64,000 bases of DNA, taken from assembly GCA_947683625.1 (NCBI GenBank), contig CANTUR010000166.1:5845001-5909000 (forward strand), read 5' to 3'. The translations under genes were made by a program, and so were the position numbers. The stretch comes from Mallotus nudiflorus (Eukaryota > Streptophyta > Magnoliopsida > Malpighiales > Euphorbiaceae). The notes beneath the pieces were generated by a model. The model was given only the letters and a program-made list of their open reading frames with translations, did no database searches and was not told where the DNA came from. Positions 1 through 12,889 of the stretch are shown here, piece after piece. The first letter of the stretch is position 1. Each line of letters opens with the position of its first letter.

Positions 1-1956
1 TTAATGCCCAAATGTGCACACCCACTTTGTCAAATCCATCCATAAATGCGAATGCAGTCTCATCCATAGGACCTTAAATTTGGACTGTTACGGACTTTGT
101 CTATAGTAACCATTATAGGGCTCTGAGTCAGCCTTGATTTGATAAATTATAGGCCCCATGGTTCAATTGGGGTTGTCACAACTGTGCATTTAAAGCCCAA
201 ATGTGCACACCCACTTTGTCAAATCCATCCATAAATGCGAATGCAGTCTCATCCATAGGACCCTAAATTTGGACTACTATAGACTTTGTCTATAGTAACC
301 ATTACAGGGCTCTAAGTCAGCTATGATTTGATATATTATGGCCCCTATGTATTAATTGGGGTTGCCATGACAATCCATTTGAAGCCCAAGTGTGCACAAC
401 CACTTTATTAAATCCATCCACATATGCCAATGTAGTCTCATCCATAGGCCCTAAAACTTAGATAACTACATATCAAATGTGTAGCTTTTATTATAGAGCT
501 TTGAGTTAGCTTCAAATGGATATATTATGGGCCTTGTGGTTCAATCAGGGTTGCCACGACCATCCATTTGAAGCCTAAGTGCTCATGTCCACTTTGTCAA
601 ATCCATTTAGAAATGGCAATGCATTCTCATCCATAGGCCTTTAAATATGGACTACTCTAGATAAAGTTTATGGCACCTAATATGAGACTCTAAGTCAGAT
701 TTGATTTATTATATTATAGGCCCTATGGTTCAATCGAGGTTGCCATGACTATCCATTTGAAGCCTAATTGTGCACGCCGACTTTGTCAAATCCATCCATA
801 AATGGCAATGCAGTCACATCCATAGGCCCCTAATTTTGGATTGCTACAAATGAAGTGTGTAGCACCCATTATAGGGCTTTAAGTCAACTTCAATTGGATA
901 TATTATGGGCCCTATGGTTCAATGTAAGTTTCCACGGCTGTCAATCTAAAGCCCAAGTGTGCAGACCCACTTTGTCCAATCCATTAATAAATGCCAATTT
1001 AGTCTCATCTATAGGCACCTAAACTTGGATTGCTACAGATGAAGTGTGTAGAACTCATTATAAGGATCTAAGTCAACTTTGATTGGATATATTATGGGTG
1101 CTGTAGTTCAATTGGGGTTGCTACGATCGTCCATTTGAATCCTAAGTGTGCACACCTCTTTTGTCAAATCCATCTATAAATGCCAATGCACTCTCATCCA
1201 TAGGTCCCTAAATTTGGAGTACTATATACTTTGTTTATATCACCAGTTATAGGGCTTTGAGTCAACTTTGATTTGATATATTATGGGCTTTGTGGTTTAA
1301 TTGTGGTTGCCATGACTATCCATTTGAAGCCCAAATGCACATGCCCACTTTATAAAATCCATCCATAAATGCCAATGTAGTCTTACCAATAGGCACTTAA
1401 ATTTGGATTGCTACAGACAAAGTCTATAATGCTAATTGTAGGGCTCTAAATCAATCTCGATTTGATATATTATAGGCCCTGTGGTTCAATCTAGGTTGCC
1501 TTAACTGTCCATTTGAATCCCAAGTGCTCACACCCACTTTGTCAAATCCATCTATAAATGCCAATGCAGTCTCATCCATAGGACCCTAAATTTGTACTAC
1601 TATAGATGAAGTGTGCATCACTCATTATAGGGCTCTAAGTCAGCTTTGATTTGATGCATTATGGGCCTATGGTTCAATCGAGAATGCCACGACTGTCCAT
1701 TTGATGCCTAAGTGTGCATGCCTACTTTGTCAAATCCATCCATAAATGCCAATGCAGTCTTATCCATAGGCCCCTAAATTTGGACTATTACAGATAAAGT
1801 TTATAATATCTAATATAAGGCTCTAATTCAACTTTAATTTGATGTATTATAAGCCCCATGGTTTAATCGGGGTTGCCACGACCATCCATTTGAATCCTAA
1901 GTATGCACATCCACTTTGTTAAATCCATCCATAAATGCCAATGTAGTCTCATCCAA
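1..1956. repeat. 189-bp satellite array, left block
   Basis: About ten tandem head-to-tail monomers. The anchor CCCACTTTGT recurs at 21, 210 and about 399, giving a period of 189 bp. Each monomer carries the same landmarks in order: GATATATTATGGGC, GGTTCAATCGGGGTTGCCA, TCCATTTGAAGCCCAAG, CACTTTGTCAAATCCATCC, GCAGTCTCATCCATAGG, and TGTGTAGCACCCATTATAGG. Monomers are clearly diverged, so this is an ageing array. It continues beyond the left edge of the window and stops at the solo LTR. No gene is present; short open frames are satellite translations. Confidence 0.97.
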
Positions 1957-3750
1957 TGTAAAAAAAGAGTTTTCCATTTAATGCCAACTGACATTGCATA
2001 ATTTGACCTATAAATTCCATTTTTTTCAAATTTTTGCGTATTTTTTATCAATTTTTCAGTGTTTTGATTGCTTGAAAATTCAATTTGATGATTATTATTA
2101 TATGATGAGATTTTTAAATGCATAAGTTTTTGAAATAAAAAACAAACACTACAATCAGATGAGTATGTTCCTTTAAAGGAGGAAGTTAGTACGCAGGCAA
2201 ACTCTACATAAAAGTAGAGTTTACATGCGTGCGTGAGGGACCTTTTTTATTACATAGACAGAGGGAGAAACCAAGAGACACACACGGACTAAAAAAGACA
2301 TGAGAAGAAAAAAGAGAGATTGCGAAGAGAAAAGAGAATTACGTAATTAAATCCCAGTCCAAAATCAAATCAATAACTGAGTCAATTTTAATGGTGAAAA
2401 TCCTAGTATGAGGGGCTATCTCAAAGCATATGCACAACATTCCTCTTTGTTCTTCTCTTCTCTTTTGTGATTTTTTATTTTATTTCTCTTTTGTTTTCTT
2501 GTTCAATTTCATTACTAATCTATTTTTTTGTGTTTTTTTTTGTTTTGATGCTCAATTATGGATTGAGGAGGATACTAGTTGTGTTCAAATGAACAGAAGA
2601 TGCATGGAATGCCATAGAATAATTTGTATTGCTTTCCAGTAGACATTAGGGTTTTAATTTTTATTTTACCTTTATGTGTTATGTGTAGTCATTAATTGGT
2701 GTATAATTGTTTAATTTTAATTTTTATACGTAGTTTGTAATAGCCCCAGTAGTGGGAATAGTGAAAGATTTAAATTTTTGCACTTTAAAATTAATTAGTA
2801 ATTAGGTTCAATTGGGTAAAAATTAATTAAAATTATTGGTGGCTTTAGTTAATTAGGGTTTGTATGTAATTAAATTAGATTTTTTTAGAAATCATATGTG
2901 AATGTATTTTGATTTGATTTTATTATGTTTTATTATGTTTTTTTTTTATGTTTTTGGGCCCCAAGCTCACGTTTAGGTCTAACCCATTTAATAAATAGGT
3001 TTAAAAATTGTTTAGGGCTTTAAATAATTAAAATCAACTTAGGCCCATTAGGTTAATGAGATTTTAGGCCCACTTAGTTAATTAAAACTTGTTTAGACTT
3101 AGCTCAACCCACTTAATTTCATTTCTTTTAAAATAAATAAACCTAAGCCCACATTTCACTTAAATTAAAATCACATTAGACTTAGGCCCACTAATTTAAT
3201 TTTCCTTTAAATTTGAATAGACTTAAGCCCATTCCTTAGATAAACTAAAATAAATAGATCTAGGCTCACTATTAATAAAAATGTAGGCCTACCTTTAGCC
3301 CATTTCTCACTTGTAAATAAAATGTAAATCTAGCTAACTTTTTAATAAAATTAACATAGTTTAGACTTAGGGACAACATGATCTTGATTGCATTTTTTAT
3401 GTGTAATTTTATTGACTAGATGCCTAGGGTTAGATGGATGTCAAATAGGGTTTAATAAAATTGCATGTAATTAGAGGATGAAATAGTCATTTATAAAATT
3501 ATTCTAAATGAACACGAGAATAAGAGAAGTTAGTATTCCGTATCCAAAATCTCCCAATTATGCTGCTAGCTTTCTTTTAGGGAATCGAGTACCACCTTTT
3601 TGATTTGTCCTAGTTATTATCCTGGGTGGCAACTCCTCATCTCCACGCCATGTCTTTGTGAAAGTGGTTAGTGTGTTCTTTAAGGCCCTGAGCCTAAGCA
3701 ATGTTGTAGTTACTAAAATCTTGGACATGCACTAAATCCCGTCGTTTATA
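1957..3750 (+). mobile_element. Solo LTR, Tat-related Ty3/gypsy subfamily
   Basis: A non-satellite block begins TGTAAAAAAAG directly after a broken monomer and ends GTCGTTTATA where satellite resumes. The right two thirds, from about 2575, align with the LTRs of the large element at 16019-18344 and 40752-43015. Shared landmarks are the GGAATGCCAT segment, the 'AATAGCCCCAGTAGTGGGAA' segment near 2741, the GGCCCCAAGC segment, and AGAGAAGTTAGTATTC near 3525. The left 600 bp does not resemble those LTRs, so this is a sister subfamily with a different U3. No internal gag-pol is attached, so it is a solo LTR. Its flanks do not form a target duplication, and about 75 bp of satellite phase is missing across it. 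Orientation is plus by alignment. Confidence 0.85.
2201..2220 (+). promoter_or_regulatory. Candidate LTR core promoter in a hairpin
   Basis: ACTCTAC-ATAAAA-GTAGAGT is a perfect 7-bp inverted repeat whose 6-nt loop holds the TATA-like sequence ATAAAA. It lies about 245 bp into the solo LTR, where the U3/R boundary would be expected. A promoter role is inferred from position and sequence only. Confidence 0.45.
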
Positions 3751-6700
3751 ATATATTATGGGCTTTGTGGTTGAATCATGGTTTCCATGACTATCCATTT
3801 GAAGCCCAAGTGCGTACACCCACTTTTTGAAATCCATCCATAAATACCAATGCAGTCTGATCCATAAGCCCTTAAATTTGGATTGACACAGGCAAAGTTT
3901 ATAGCACCTAATATAGGGCTCTAATTTAGCTTCGATTTGCTATATTATAGGCCTTGTGGTTCAATCGAGGTTACCATGACCGTCCATTTGAAGCCCAAGT
4001 GCACATGCCCACTTTGTCAAATCCATCTAAAAATGCCAATGCAGTCTCATTCATAGGCCCCTAAATTTGGATTGGTATAGAAAAGTGTGCAGCACTTGAT
4101 ATAAGGCACTGAATCAGCCTAGATTTGATAAATTATGGGCCCTATAGTTCAATAGGGATTGCCATGACCATCCATTTGAAGCCCAAGTGTGCACCCCTTT
4201 TGCCAAATCGATCCATAAATGCGAATGCAGTGTTATCCATAGGACCCTCAATTTGGACTGCTAAAAACTTTATCTTTAGTACCCATTATAGGGCTTTGAG
4301 TCAGCTATGTTTTGATATAATATAGGCCCCGTGGTTTAATCGGGGTTACCATGACTTTCCATTTGAAGCCTAAGTGTGCACACCCACTTAATTAAATCCA
4401 TCCATAAATGCCAATGCAATCCCATCCATAGGCCCCTAAATTTAGATTGCTATAGAAGAAGTGTGTAGCACCCATTATAAGGCTCTGATTTAGCCTTAAT
4501 TTGATATATAATGGGCCTCGTGGTTCAAACGGGGTTGCCATGATCGTCCATTTGAAGCCCAAGTGCGCATGCCCACTTTGTCAAATTCATCCATAAATGC
4601 CAATGTAGTCTCATCCATAGGCCCTAAAACTTGGATTGCTAAAGATGAAGTGTGGAGCTCTCATTATAAGGCTCTAAGTTAGCTTCAATTGGATATATTA
4701 TGGGCCCTGTGGTTCAATCGGAGTTGCCACAACAGTCCATTTGAATCCCAAGTGCGCATGCCCACTTTGTCAAATCCATCCATCTATAAATCCATCCATA
4801 GGGCTTTAAGTCAACTATGATTTGATATATTATGGGCCTTGTAGTTCATTCAGGGTTACCATGACCATCCATTTGAAGCCCAAGTGTGCACACAAACTTT
4901 GTTAAATCCATTCATAAACATATATGTAGTCTCATCCATAGGCTCCTAAATTTGGATTGGTATAGAAGAAATGTGTAGCACCCATTATAAGGCTCTGAGT
5001 CATCCTTAATTTGATATATTATTGGGCCTATAGTTCAATCAAGGTTACCACAATTGTCCATTTGAAGCCCAAGTGCGCATGCCCACTTTATCAAATCCAT
5101 CCATAAATGGTAATACAGTCTTATCCGTAGGCCCCTAAATATGGACTTTTATAGATAAAGTTTGCCACACCCAATTATGGGGATTTGATTCAGCTTTGAT
5201 TTTTTATATTATGGGTTCTGTGGTTCAATTGGGGTTGCCATGGCTATCCATTTGATGCGCAAGTGCGCAAGCCTACTTTTTCAAATCCATCCATAAATGC
5301 CAATGCAATCTCATCCACAGACCCTTAAATTTGGATTGCTATGGAAGAAGTGTGCAGTACTTATTACAGGGATCCAAGTTAGCCTTGATTTGATATAAAA
5401 TGGGCCCTCTGCTTCAATCAAGGTTTCCACAATAGTCCAATTAAGGCCCAAGTATGCACGCTTGCTTTGTCAAATCCATCCATAAATGGCAATGCAGTCT
5501 CATCCATAGGCCCCTAAATTTAGATTGCTATAGATGATGTCTATAGCACCAATGATAGGGCTCTGAGTAAAATTTGATTAGATATATTATGGGCCCTATG
5601 GTTCAATCAAGGTTGCCAGAACCATCCATTTGAAGCCCAACTACGCACACCTACTTTGTTAAATCCATAATAATTGCTAATGTAGTCTCCTCTATACTTT
5701 GATTGCTACAGATGAATTGTATAGCATTCATTATAGGGATCTAAGTCAACTTCGATTGGGTATATTATAGGCCCTATAGTTCAATCGAGGTCCCACGATT
5801 GTCCATTTGAATCCCAAGTGCACATGCCCACTTTGTGAAATCCATCCATAAATGCCAATGTAGTCTCATCCATATGCACCTAAACTTGGATTGCTATAGA
5901 TGAAGTGTGTAGCATTCATTATAGGGATGTAAGTTAACTTTGATTAGATATATTATGAGCCTTATGGTTCAATTGGGGTTGCCACGATCGTCCATTTGAA
6001 TCCTAAGTGCGCATGCCCACTTTGTTAAATCCATCCATAAATGCCAATGCACTATCATCCATAGGCCCCTAAATTTGGATTGGTACAAAAGAAATGTGTA
6101 GCACTCATTATAGGGCTTTGAGTCAACTTATATTTGATATATTATTTGCACTTTGGTTCAATCGGGGTTACCACGACTGACCATTTGAAGCTTATGTTTG
6201 CATGCCCACTTTGTCAAATCCATCCGTAAATTCTAATTCAATCTCATCCATAGTGCCCCAAATTTGGAATGCTACATACATTTTCTATAGCACCCATTAT
6301 AGGACTCTGAGTTAGCTATAATTTGATATATTATATGCCATGTGGTTCAATCGGGCTTGCCATGACCATTTATTTGGAGCCCAAGTGCGCACACGCACAC
6401 TTTGTCAAAACAATCAATAAATGCCAATGCAATCTCAACGATAGGCCCCTAAATTTGTATTGAGATAGATGAAGTGTGTAGCACTCATTATAGTGCTTTG
6501 ACTCAGCTTTGATTTGATATATTATGGGCTTTATGGTTCAATTAGGGTTACCACAATCGTCGATTTGAAGCCTAAGTGCACATGCCCACTTTGTCAAATC
6601 CATCCATAAATGCTAATGCAATCTTATCCATAGGACCCTAAATTTGGACTACTACAAACTTTGTTTGTAGTGCTCATTATAGGGCATTGAGTCAGCCTCG

Positions 6701-9700
6701 ATTTGATAAACTATGGGCCTTGTGGTTCCATCAGGGTTGCCACGACTGTCTATTTGAATCCGTGCACATGTCCACTTTGTCAAATCCATCCATAGGGCTC
6801 TAAGTTAACTTCGATTGATATATTATGGGACCTGTAGTTTAATTGAAATTTCCATGACTGTACATTTAAAGCCTAATTGCGCACGCTCACTTTGTCAAAT
6901 CCATCCTTAAATGCCAATTCACTCTTATCCATAGGCCCCTAAATTTGGATTGGTACAGAAGAAATGTGTAGTACCCATTATAGAGCTCTAAGTCAACCTT
7001 GATTCGATAAATTATGGGCCCTATAGTTCAATTAAGGTTTCCATGACCATCCATTTGAAGTCCAACTGTGCATGCTCACTTTGTCAAATCTGTCCATAAA
7101 TGGCAATGCAGTATCATCCATAGACCCCTAAATATGGACTGCTATAGATAATATTTATAGCACCCAATATGGGGCTCTAAGTCAACTTTAATTTATCATA
7201 TTATGGGCCCCGTGGCTTAATTGGGGTTGCCACGGCCATCCATTTGAAGCCCAAGTGCACACACCCACTTTGTCAATTCCATCCATAAATTCCATTGTAG
7301 TCTAATCCATAGGCCCCTAAATTTGGACTACTACATATGACATCTATAACACCTAATATAGGTCTTTGAGCAAGCTTTGATTTAATATATTATAGGCCTC
7401 ATGGTATAATTGAGGTTGCTACGACTGTCCATTTGAAGCCTAAGTATGCACGCCTACTTTGTCAAATCCATCCATAAATGCCAATGTAGTCTTATCCATA
7501 GGCCCTTAAATTTGGATTACCATAGAAGAACTGTAAAGCACACAATATAGGACTTTGATTCGATCTCGATTTAATATATAATGGGCCTTATGCTTCAATT
7601 AGGGTAGCCACGACCATCCATTTGAAGCCCAAGTGTGCATGCCCACTTTGACAAATTCATCCATTCATAGGCCCTTAAATTTGGATTGCTATAGAAAATG
7701 TGTAGTACCTATGATATGGCTCTGAGTTGGCTATAATTTGATATATTATGGGCCCCATGGTTCAATCAGGGTTGCCACAACCATCCATTTGAAGCCTAAG
7801 TGCGCACATGCACTTTGTCAAGTCCATCTATAAATGCCAATGCATTCTTATCCATAGGCCCCTAAATTTGGATTGGTATAGACAAAGTGTGTAGCACCTA
7901 TTATAGGGCTTTGAGTCAAATTCCATTGGATATATTATGGACCCTATGGTTTAATCAGGTTTGCCACTACCATCCATTTGAATCCCAAGTACACACACCC
8001 ACTTTGTTAAATCCAACTGTAAATGCCAATGCAATCTCATCCATAGGTCCCTAAATTTGGACTACTGCAGACTTTGTCTATACCACCTATTATGGGGCTC
8101 TAAGTAAGCTTTGATTTAATATATTATAGGCTCCATGGTTCAATTGAGTTTCCACAACCATCCAATTGAATCCCAAGTGTGAACACCCATTTTGTTAAAT
8201 CCATCCATAAATGCCAATGCAGTCTCATCCGTAGGCCCCTAAATTTGGATTGCTACAGACTTTTTCTCTAGTACTTATTATAGGGATATGAATTAGCTTC
8301 AATTTGATATATTATGGCCTTTGTGGTTCAATCATGGTTGCCACGACTGTCCATTTGATGCCCAAGTGCACATGCCCACTTTGTGAAATCCATCCATAAA
8401 TGCCAATGCAGTCTCACCCATAGGCCTTAAAATTTGGATTGCTACAAACAAAGTTTGTAGTGCCAATTGTAGTGCTCTAAGTCAGCCTTGATTAGACAAA
8501 TTATGGGTCCTATGGTTCAATCATGGCAGCTATAACTATCCATTTAAAGCCCAAGTATAAACACCCACTTTGTTAAATCCATCTATAAATGCCAATGTAG
8601 TATCCTCCATAGACCCCTAAATTTGTAGTCCTATAGATGAAGTGTGAAACACATATTATAGGTTTCTATGTCAATTTCAATTTGATACATTATAGCCCTA
8701 TGGTTCAATTGGGGTTGCCACGACTGTCTATTTAAAGCCCAAGTGTGCAAGTCTAGTTTGTCAAATCCATCCATAAATGCCAATGTAATCTCATCCATAA
8801 GACCCTAAATTTGGACCGCTATAGACAAAGTTTATAGCATATAATATTAGGGTCTAATTTAGCTTTGATTATATATATTATTTGGCTATATGGTTCAATA
8901 GGGGTTGCCACAACCGTCCATTTGAAGCCCATGTACGCACGCCTACTTTGTCCACTCCATCCGCAAATGCCAATGCAGTCTCATCCATAGGCCCCTAAAT
9001 TTGAATTGGTACAAAAGAAGTCTATAGCCTCATTATATGACTCTAAGTCTACCTTAATTTGATAAATTATGGGCCCTATGGTTTAATTGGGGTTTCCACA
9101 ACCATCCATTTAAAGCCCAAGTGTACACGCCTGCTTTGTCAAATCCATTTGTAAATGCCAATGCAGTCTCATCCATAGGCCTTTAAATTTGAATTGCTAC
9201 AGATAAAGTTGATAGTGCCTTTTACAGGGCTTTAAGGTAGCCTCAGTTTGATATATTATGGGCCCTGTGGTTTAATCAGGGTTGCCATGAGCATCCATTT
9301 GAAGCCTAAGTGGCCATGCCCTCTTTGTCAAATCCATCTATAAATGCTAATACATTCTCATCCATAGACCCCTAAATTTGGACTGCTACAAACAAAGTTT
9401 ATAACACCTAATGTGGGGCTCTAAGTCTACTTTGATTTGATATATTATGGGCCCTATTATTCAATCAGGGTTGCTATGACCACCCATTTGAAGCCCAAGT
9501 ATGCACGTCCATTTTGTTAAATCCTTCCACAAATGCCGATGCAATGTCATACATAGGCCCCTAATTTTGGATTACTATAGAAGAAGTGTATAGCACCCAT
9601 AATAGGGTCTGAGTCAACCTCTATTTGATATATAATGGGCATGTAGTTCAATCGTGGTTGCCACGGCCTTCCATTTGAAGCCCAAGTGCGCACGCCCATT

Positions 9701-12700
9701 TTGTCAAATCCATCCATAAATACCAATGAAATCTCATCCATAGGCCCTAAAATTTGGATTGCTATATTTGAAGTGTAGTACCTATTATAGGGCTTAAAGT
9801 TGGCTTCAATATGACATATTATGGGCCATGTGGTTCAATCGAGGTTGCCTTGACTATCCATTTAAAGCCCAAGTGCGCATGTCCACTTTGTCAAATCCAT
9901 CCATAAATGCCAATATAGTCTCATCCATAGGCCCCTAAACTTGGATTGCTATAGAGGAAGTGTATAGTAGTCCTTATTGGAATCTAAGTTAGCTACGATT
10001 GGATTATTATGGGCCCCATGGTTCAATTAGGGTTGCTACAACCATCGATTTGAATACTAAGTGCGCACGCCTACTTTGTCAAATCTATCCATAAATGCCA
10101 ATGCAGTCTCATCCATTGGCCCTTAAATTTAGATTGCTACAAACTTTTTCTATAGCACCCACTATAAGGCTATGAGTCAACTATGATTTGATATATTATG
10201 GGTCTCGTGGTTCAATTAGGGTTGCCACAATTGTCCATTTGAAGCCCAATGGCACATGCCCACTTTGTCAAATCGATCCACAAATGCCAATGCATTCTCT
10301 TCCATAGGCCTTTAAATTGGATCACTACAGATGAAGTCTATAGCTCGCCTTATAGGGCTCTAATTCAGCTTTGATTTGATATATTATGGGCCTCGTGGTT
10401 GCCACGAACGTCCATTTGAATCCCAAGTGCACATACCTACTTTGTCAAATTCATGTATAATTGCCATTGCAGTCTCAACTAAAGGCCCTTAAAATTGAAT
10501 TATGACTAACAAAGTTCATAGCTCCAATTATAGGCTCTAAGTCTGCTTCAATATGATATATTATGGGCCTCATGGTTCAGTTGGGTTTGCCACAACTATC
10601 CATTTAAAGCCTAAGTGTGCACACCCACTTTGTCAAATCCATCCATAAATGCCAATGCAGTCTCATCCATAAGCCCCTAAATTTATACTGCTAGAGATGA
10701 AGTGTGTAGCACCTATTATAGGACTATGAGGTAGCTTTGATTTGATATATTATGGGCCCCATGGTTCAACTGAGGTTGCAAAGAGCGTCCATTTGAAGCC
10801 CAAGTGAACACGCCCATTTTATCAAATCCATCCATAAATGCTAATGCAGTCCAATTCGTAGGCCCTTAAATTTGGATTAGTATAAATGAAGTGTGTAGCA
10901 CTTATTATAAGGCTCTGAGTCGGCTTCAATTTCATGTATTATAGGCTTCGTTGTTTAATCGGGGTTACCACCACTGGGCATGTGCCATTGGGCTTCAAAT
11001 AGGAAAAGTTTGTAGCTTTCATTATAGGGCTCTATGCCAGCTTTGATTTGATATATTATAGGCCTTATGGTTCAATTGGGGTTGCCATGACCATCCATTT
11101 GAAGCCTAAGTATGAACACCCACTTTGTCAAATCCATCTATAAATGCTAATGCAGTCTCATCCATAGGCCCCTAAATTTGGATTGCTAGAAATAAAGCAT
11201 ATAGCACCCATTATAGGGCTCTGAGTCAGCTTTGGTTTGATAAATTATGGGCCCAAAGTTGAATTGGGGTTGCCATGACCATCCATTTGAAGCCTAAGTG
11301 CGCACACCAAGTTTGCCAAATCTATCCATAAATGCCAGTATTGTCTCATCCATATGCCCCTAAATTTGGACTGCTACAAACTTGATGGCATGCATTATAG
11401 GGCTCTGAGTCAAATTTCATTTGAGATATTATGGGCCCAAGGTTCAATTGGAGTTGCCATGACCATCCACTTGAAACCTAAGTGCGCATGCCCATATGCC
11501 CCTAGATTTGGTCTACTACGGACTTTGTCTTTACATCCATTATAGAGTTGTTAGTCATCTTCAATTTGATATATTATGGGCCCCGTGGTTCAATCAAGGT
11601 TGCCATGACCATCCATTTTGATCCCAAGTATGCACGCCTACTTTATCAAATCCATCCATAAATGCTAATGCAGTATAATCTATAGGCCCCTAAATTTGAA
11701 ATGCACTAAACAAAGTGTGTAGCTACCATTGTAGGGCTCTAAGTCAACTTTAATTTAATATATTATAGGTACCATGGTTTATTCAAGGTTGCCACAACCA
11801 TCCATTTGAAGCCCAAGTGTGCATGCCTACTTTGTCAAATCCATCTATAAATGCCAATGCAGTCACATCTGTACGCCCCTAAATTTGTACTACTACAGAT
11901 GAACTTATTATAGGGCTCTATGTCAACTTTGATTTAATACATTATGAGCCCTATGGTTCAATCAGGGTTTCCATAACCATATGTTTGAAGTCCAAGTGTG
12001 CACACCCACTTTGTCAAATCCATCCACAAATGTTAATCCAGTCTCATCCATAGGCCTCTAAATTTGGACTTTCACAAACAAAGTTTATAGCACCTAATAT
12101 ATGGCTCTAATTTAGTTTTGATTTGATATATTATGGGTCCTGTGGTTCAATTGGGGTTGCCACGAGCATCCATTTAAAGCCCATGTGCACATGCCAACTT
12201 TGTTAACTCCCTCCATAAATGCCAATACAGTCTCATATATAAGCCACTAATTTTGGATTGGTACAGTATAAGTGTGTAACAGTCATTATAGGGCTCTAAT
12301 TCTACCTCAAATTGATATATTATGGGCCTTATGGTTCAATTGGGGTTGCCATGACCATCCATTTGAAGCCCAAGTGAACACACTCGCTTTGTCAAATCCA
12401 TCCATAAATGCCAATGCAGTCTCATCCATAGGACCCTAAATTTTGAATGCTACAGACATTTTCTATAAAAACCATTATAGGGCTCTAAGTGAGCTATGAT
12501 TTAATATATTATGGGCCCAGTGGTTCAATCGGGCATGCCTACTTTGTCAAAACCATTTATAAATACCAATGTAGTCTCATCCATATGCCCCTAAATTTGT
12601 ATTGCTACAGGTGAAATGTGTAGCACTCATTATAGTGCTCTAACTCAGCTTTGATTTGATGCATTATAGGCCTTGTGGTTCAATCGAGGTTGACACAACT

Positions 12701-12889
12701 GTCCAATTAAAGTCTAAGTATGCTCACCCACTTTGTCAAATCCATCCATAAATGCCAATGCAGTCTCATCCATAGGACACTAAATTTGGACTGCTACAGA
12801 CTTTGTCTATAGCACTTATTATAGGGCTTTAAGTTGACCTTGATTCAATAAATTATGGGCCCTATGGTTCAATAGGGGTAGCCACGACC

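Noticed and set aside
2430..2642. 70-codon ORF in the solo LTR
   Set aside because: T-rich, Phe-rich translation of LTR leader sequence; no family similarity recognised.
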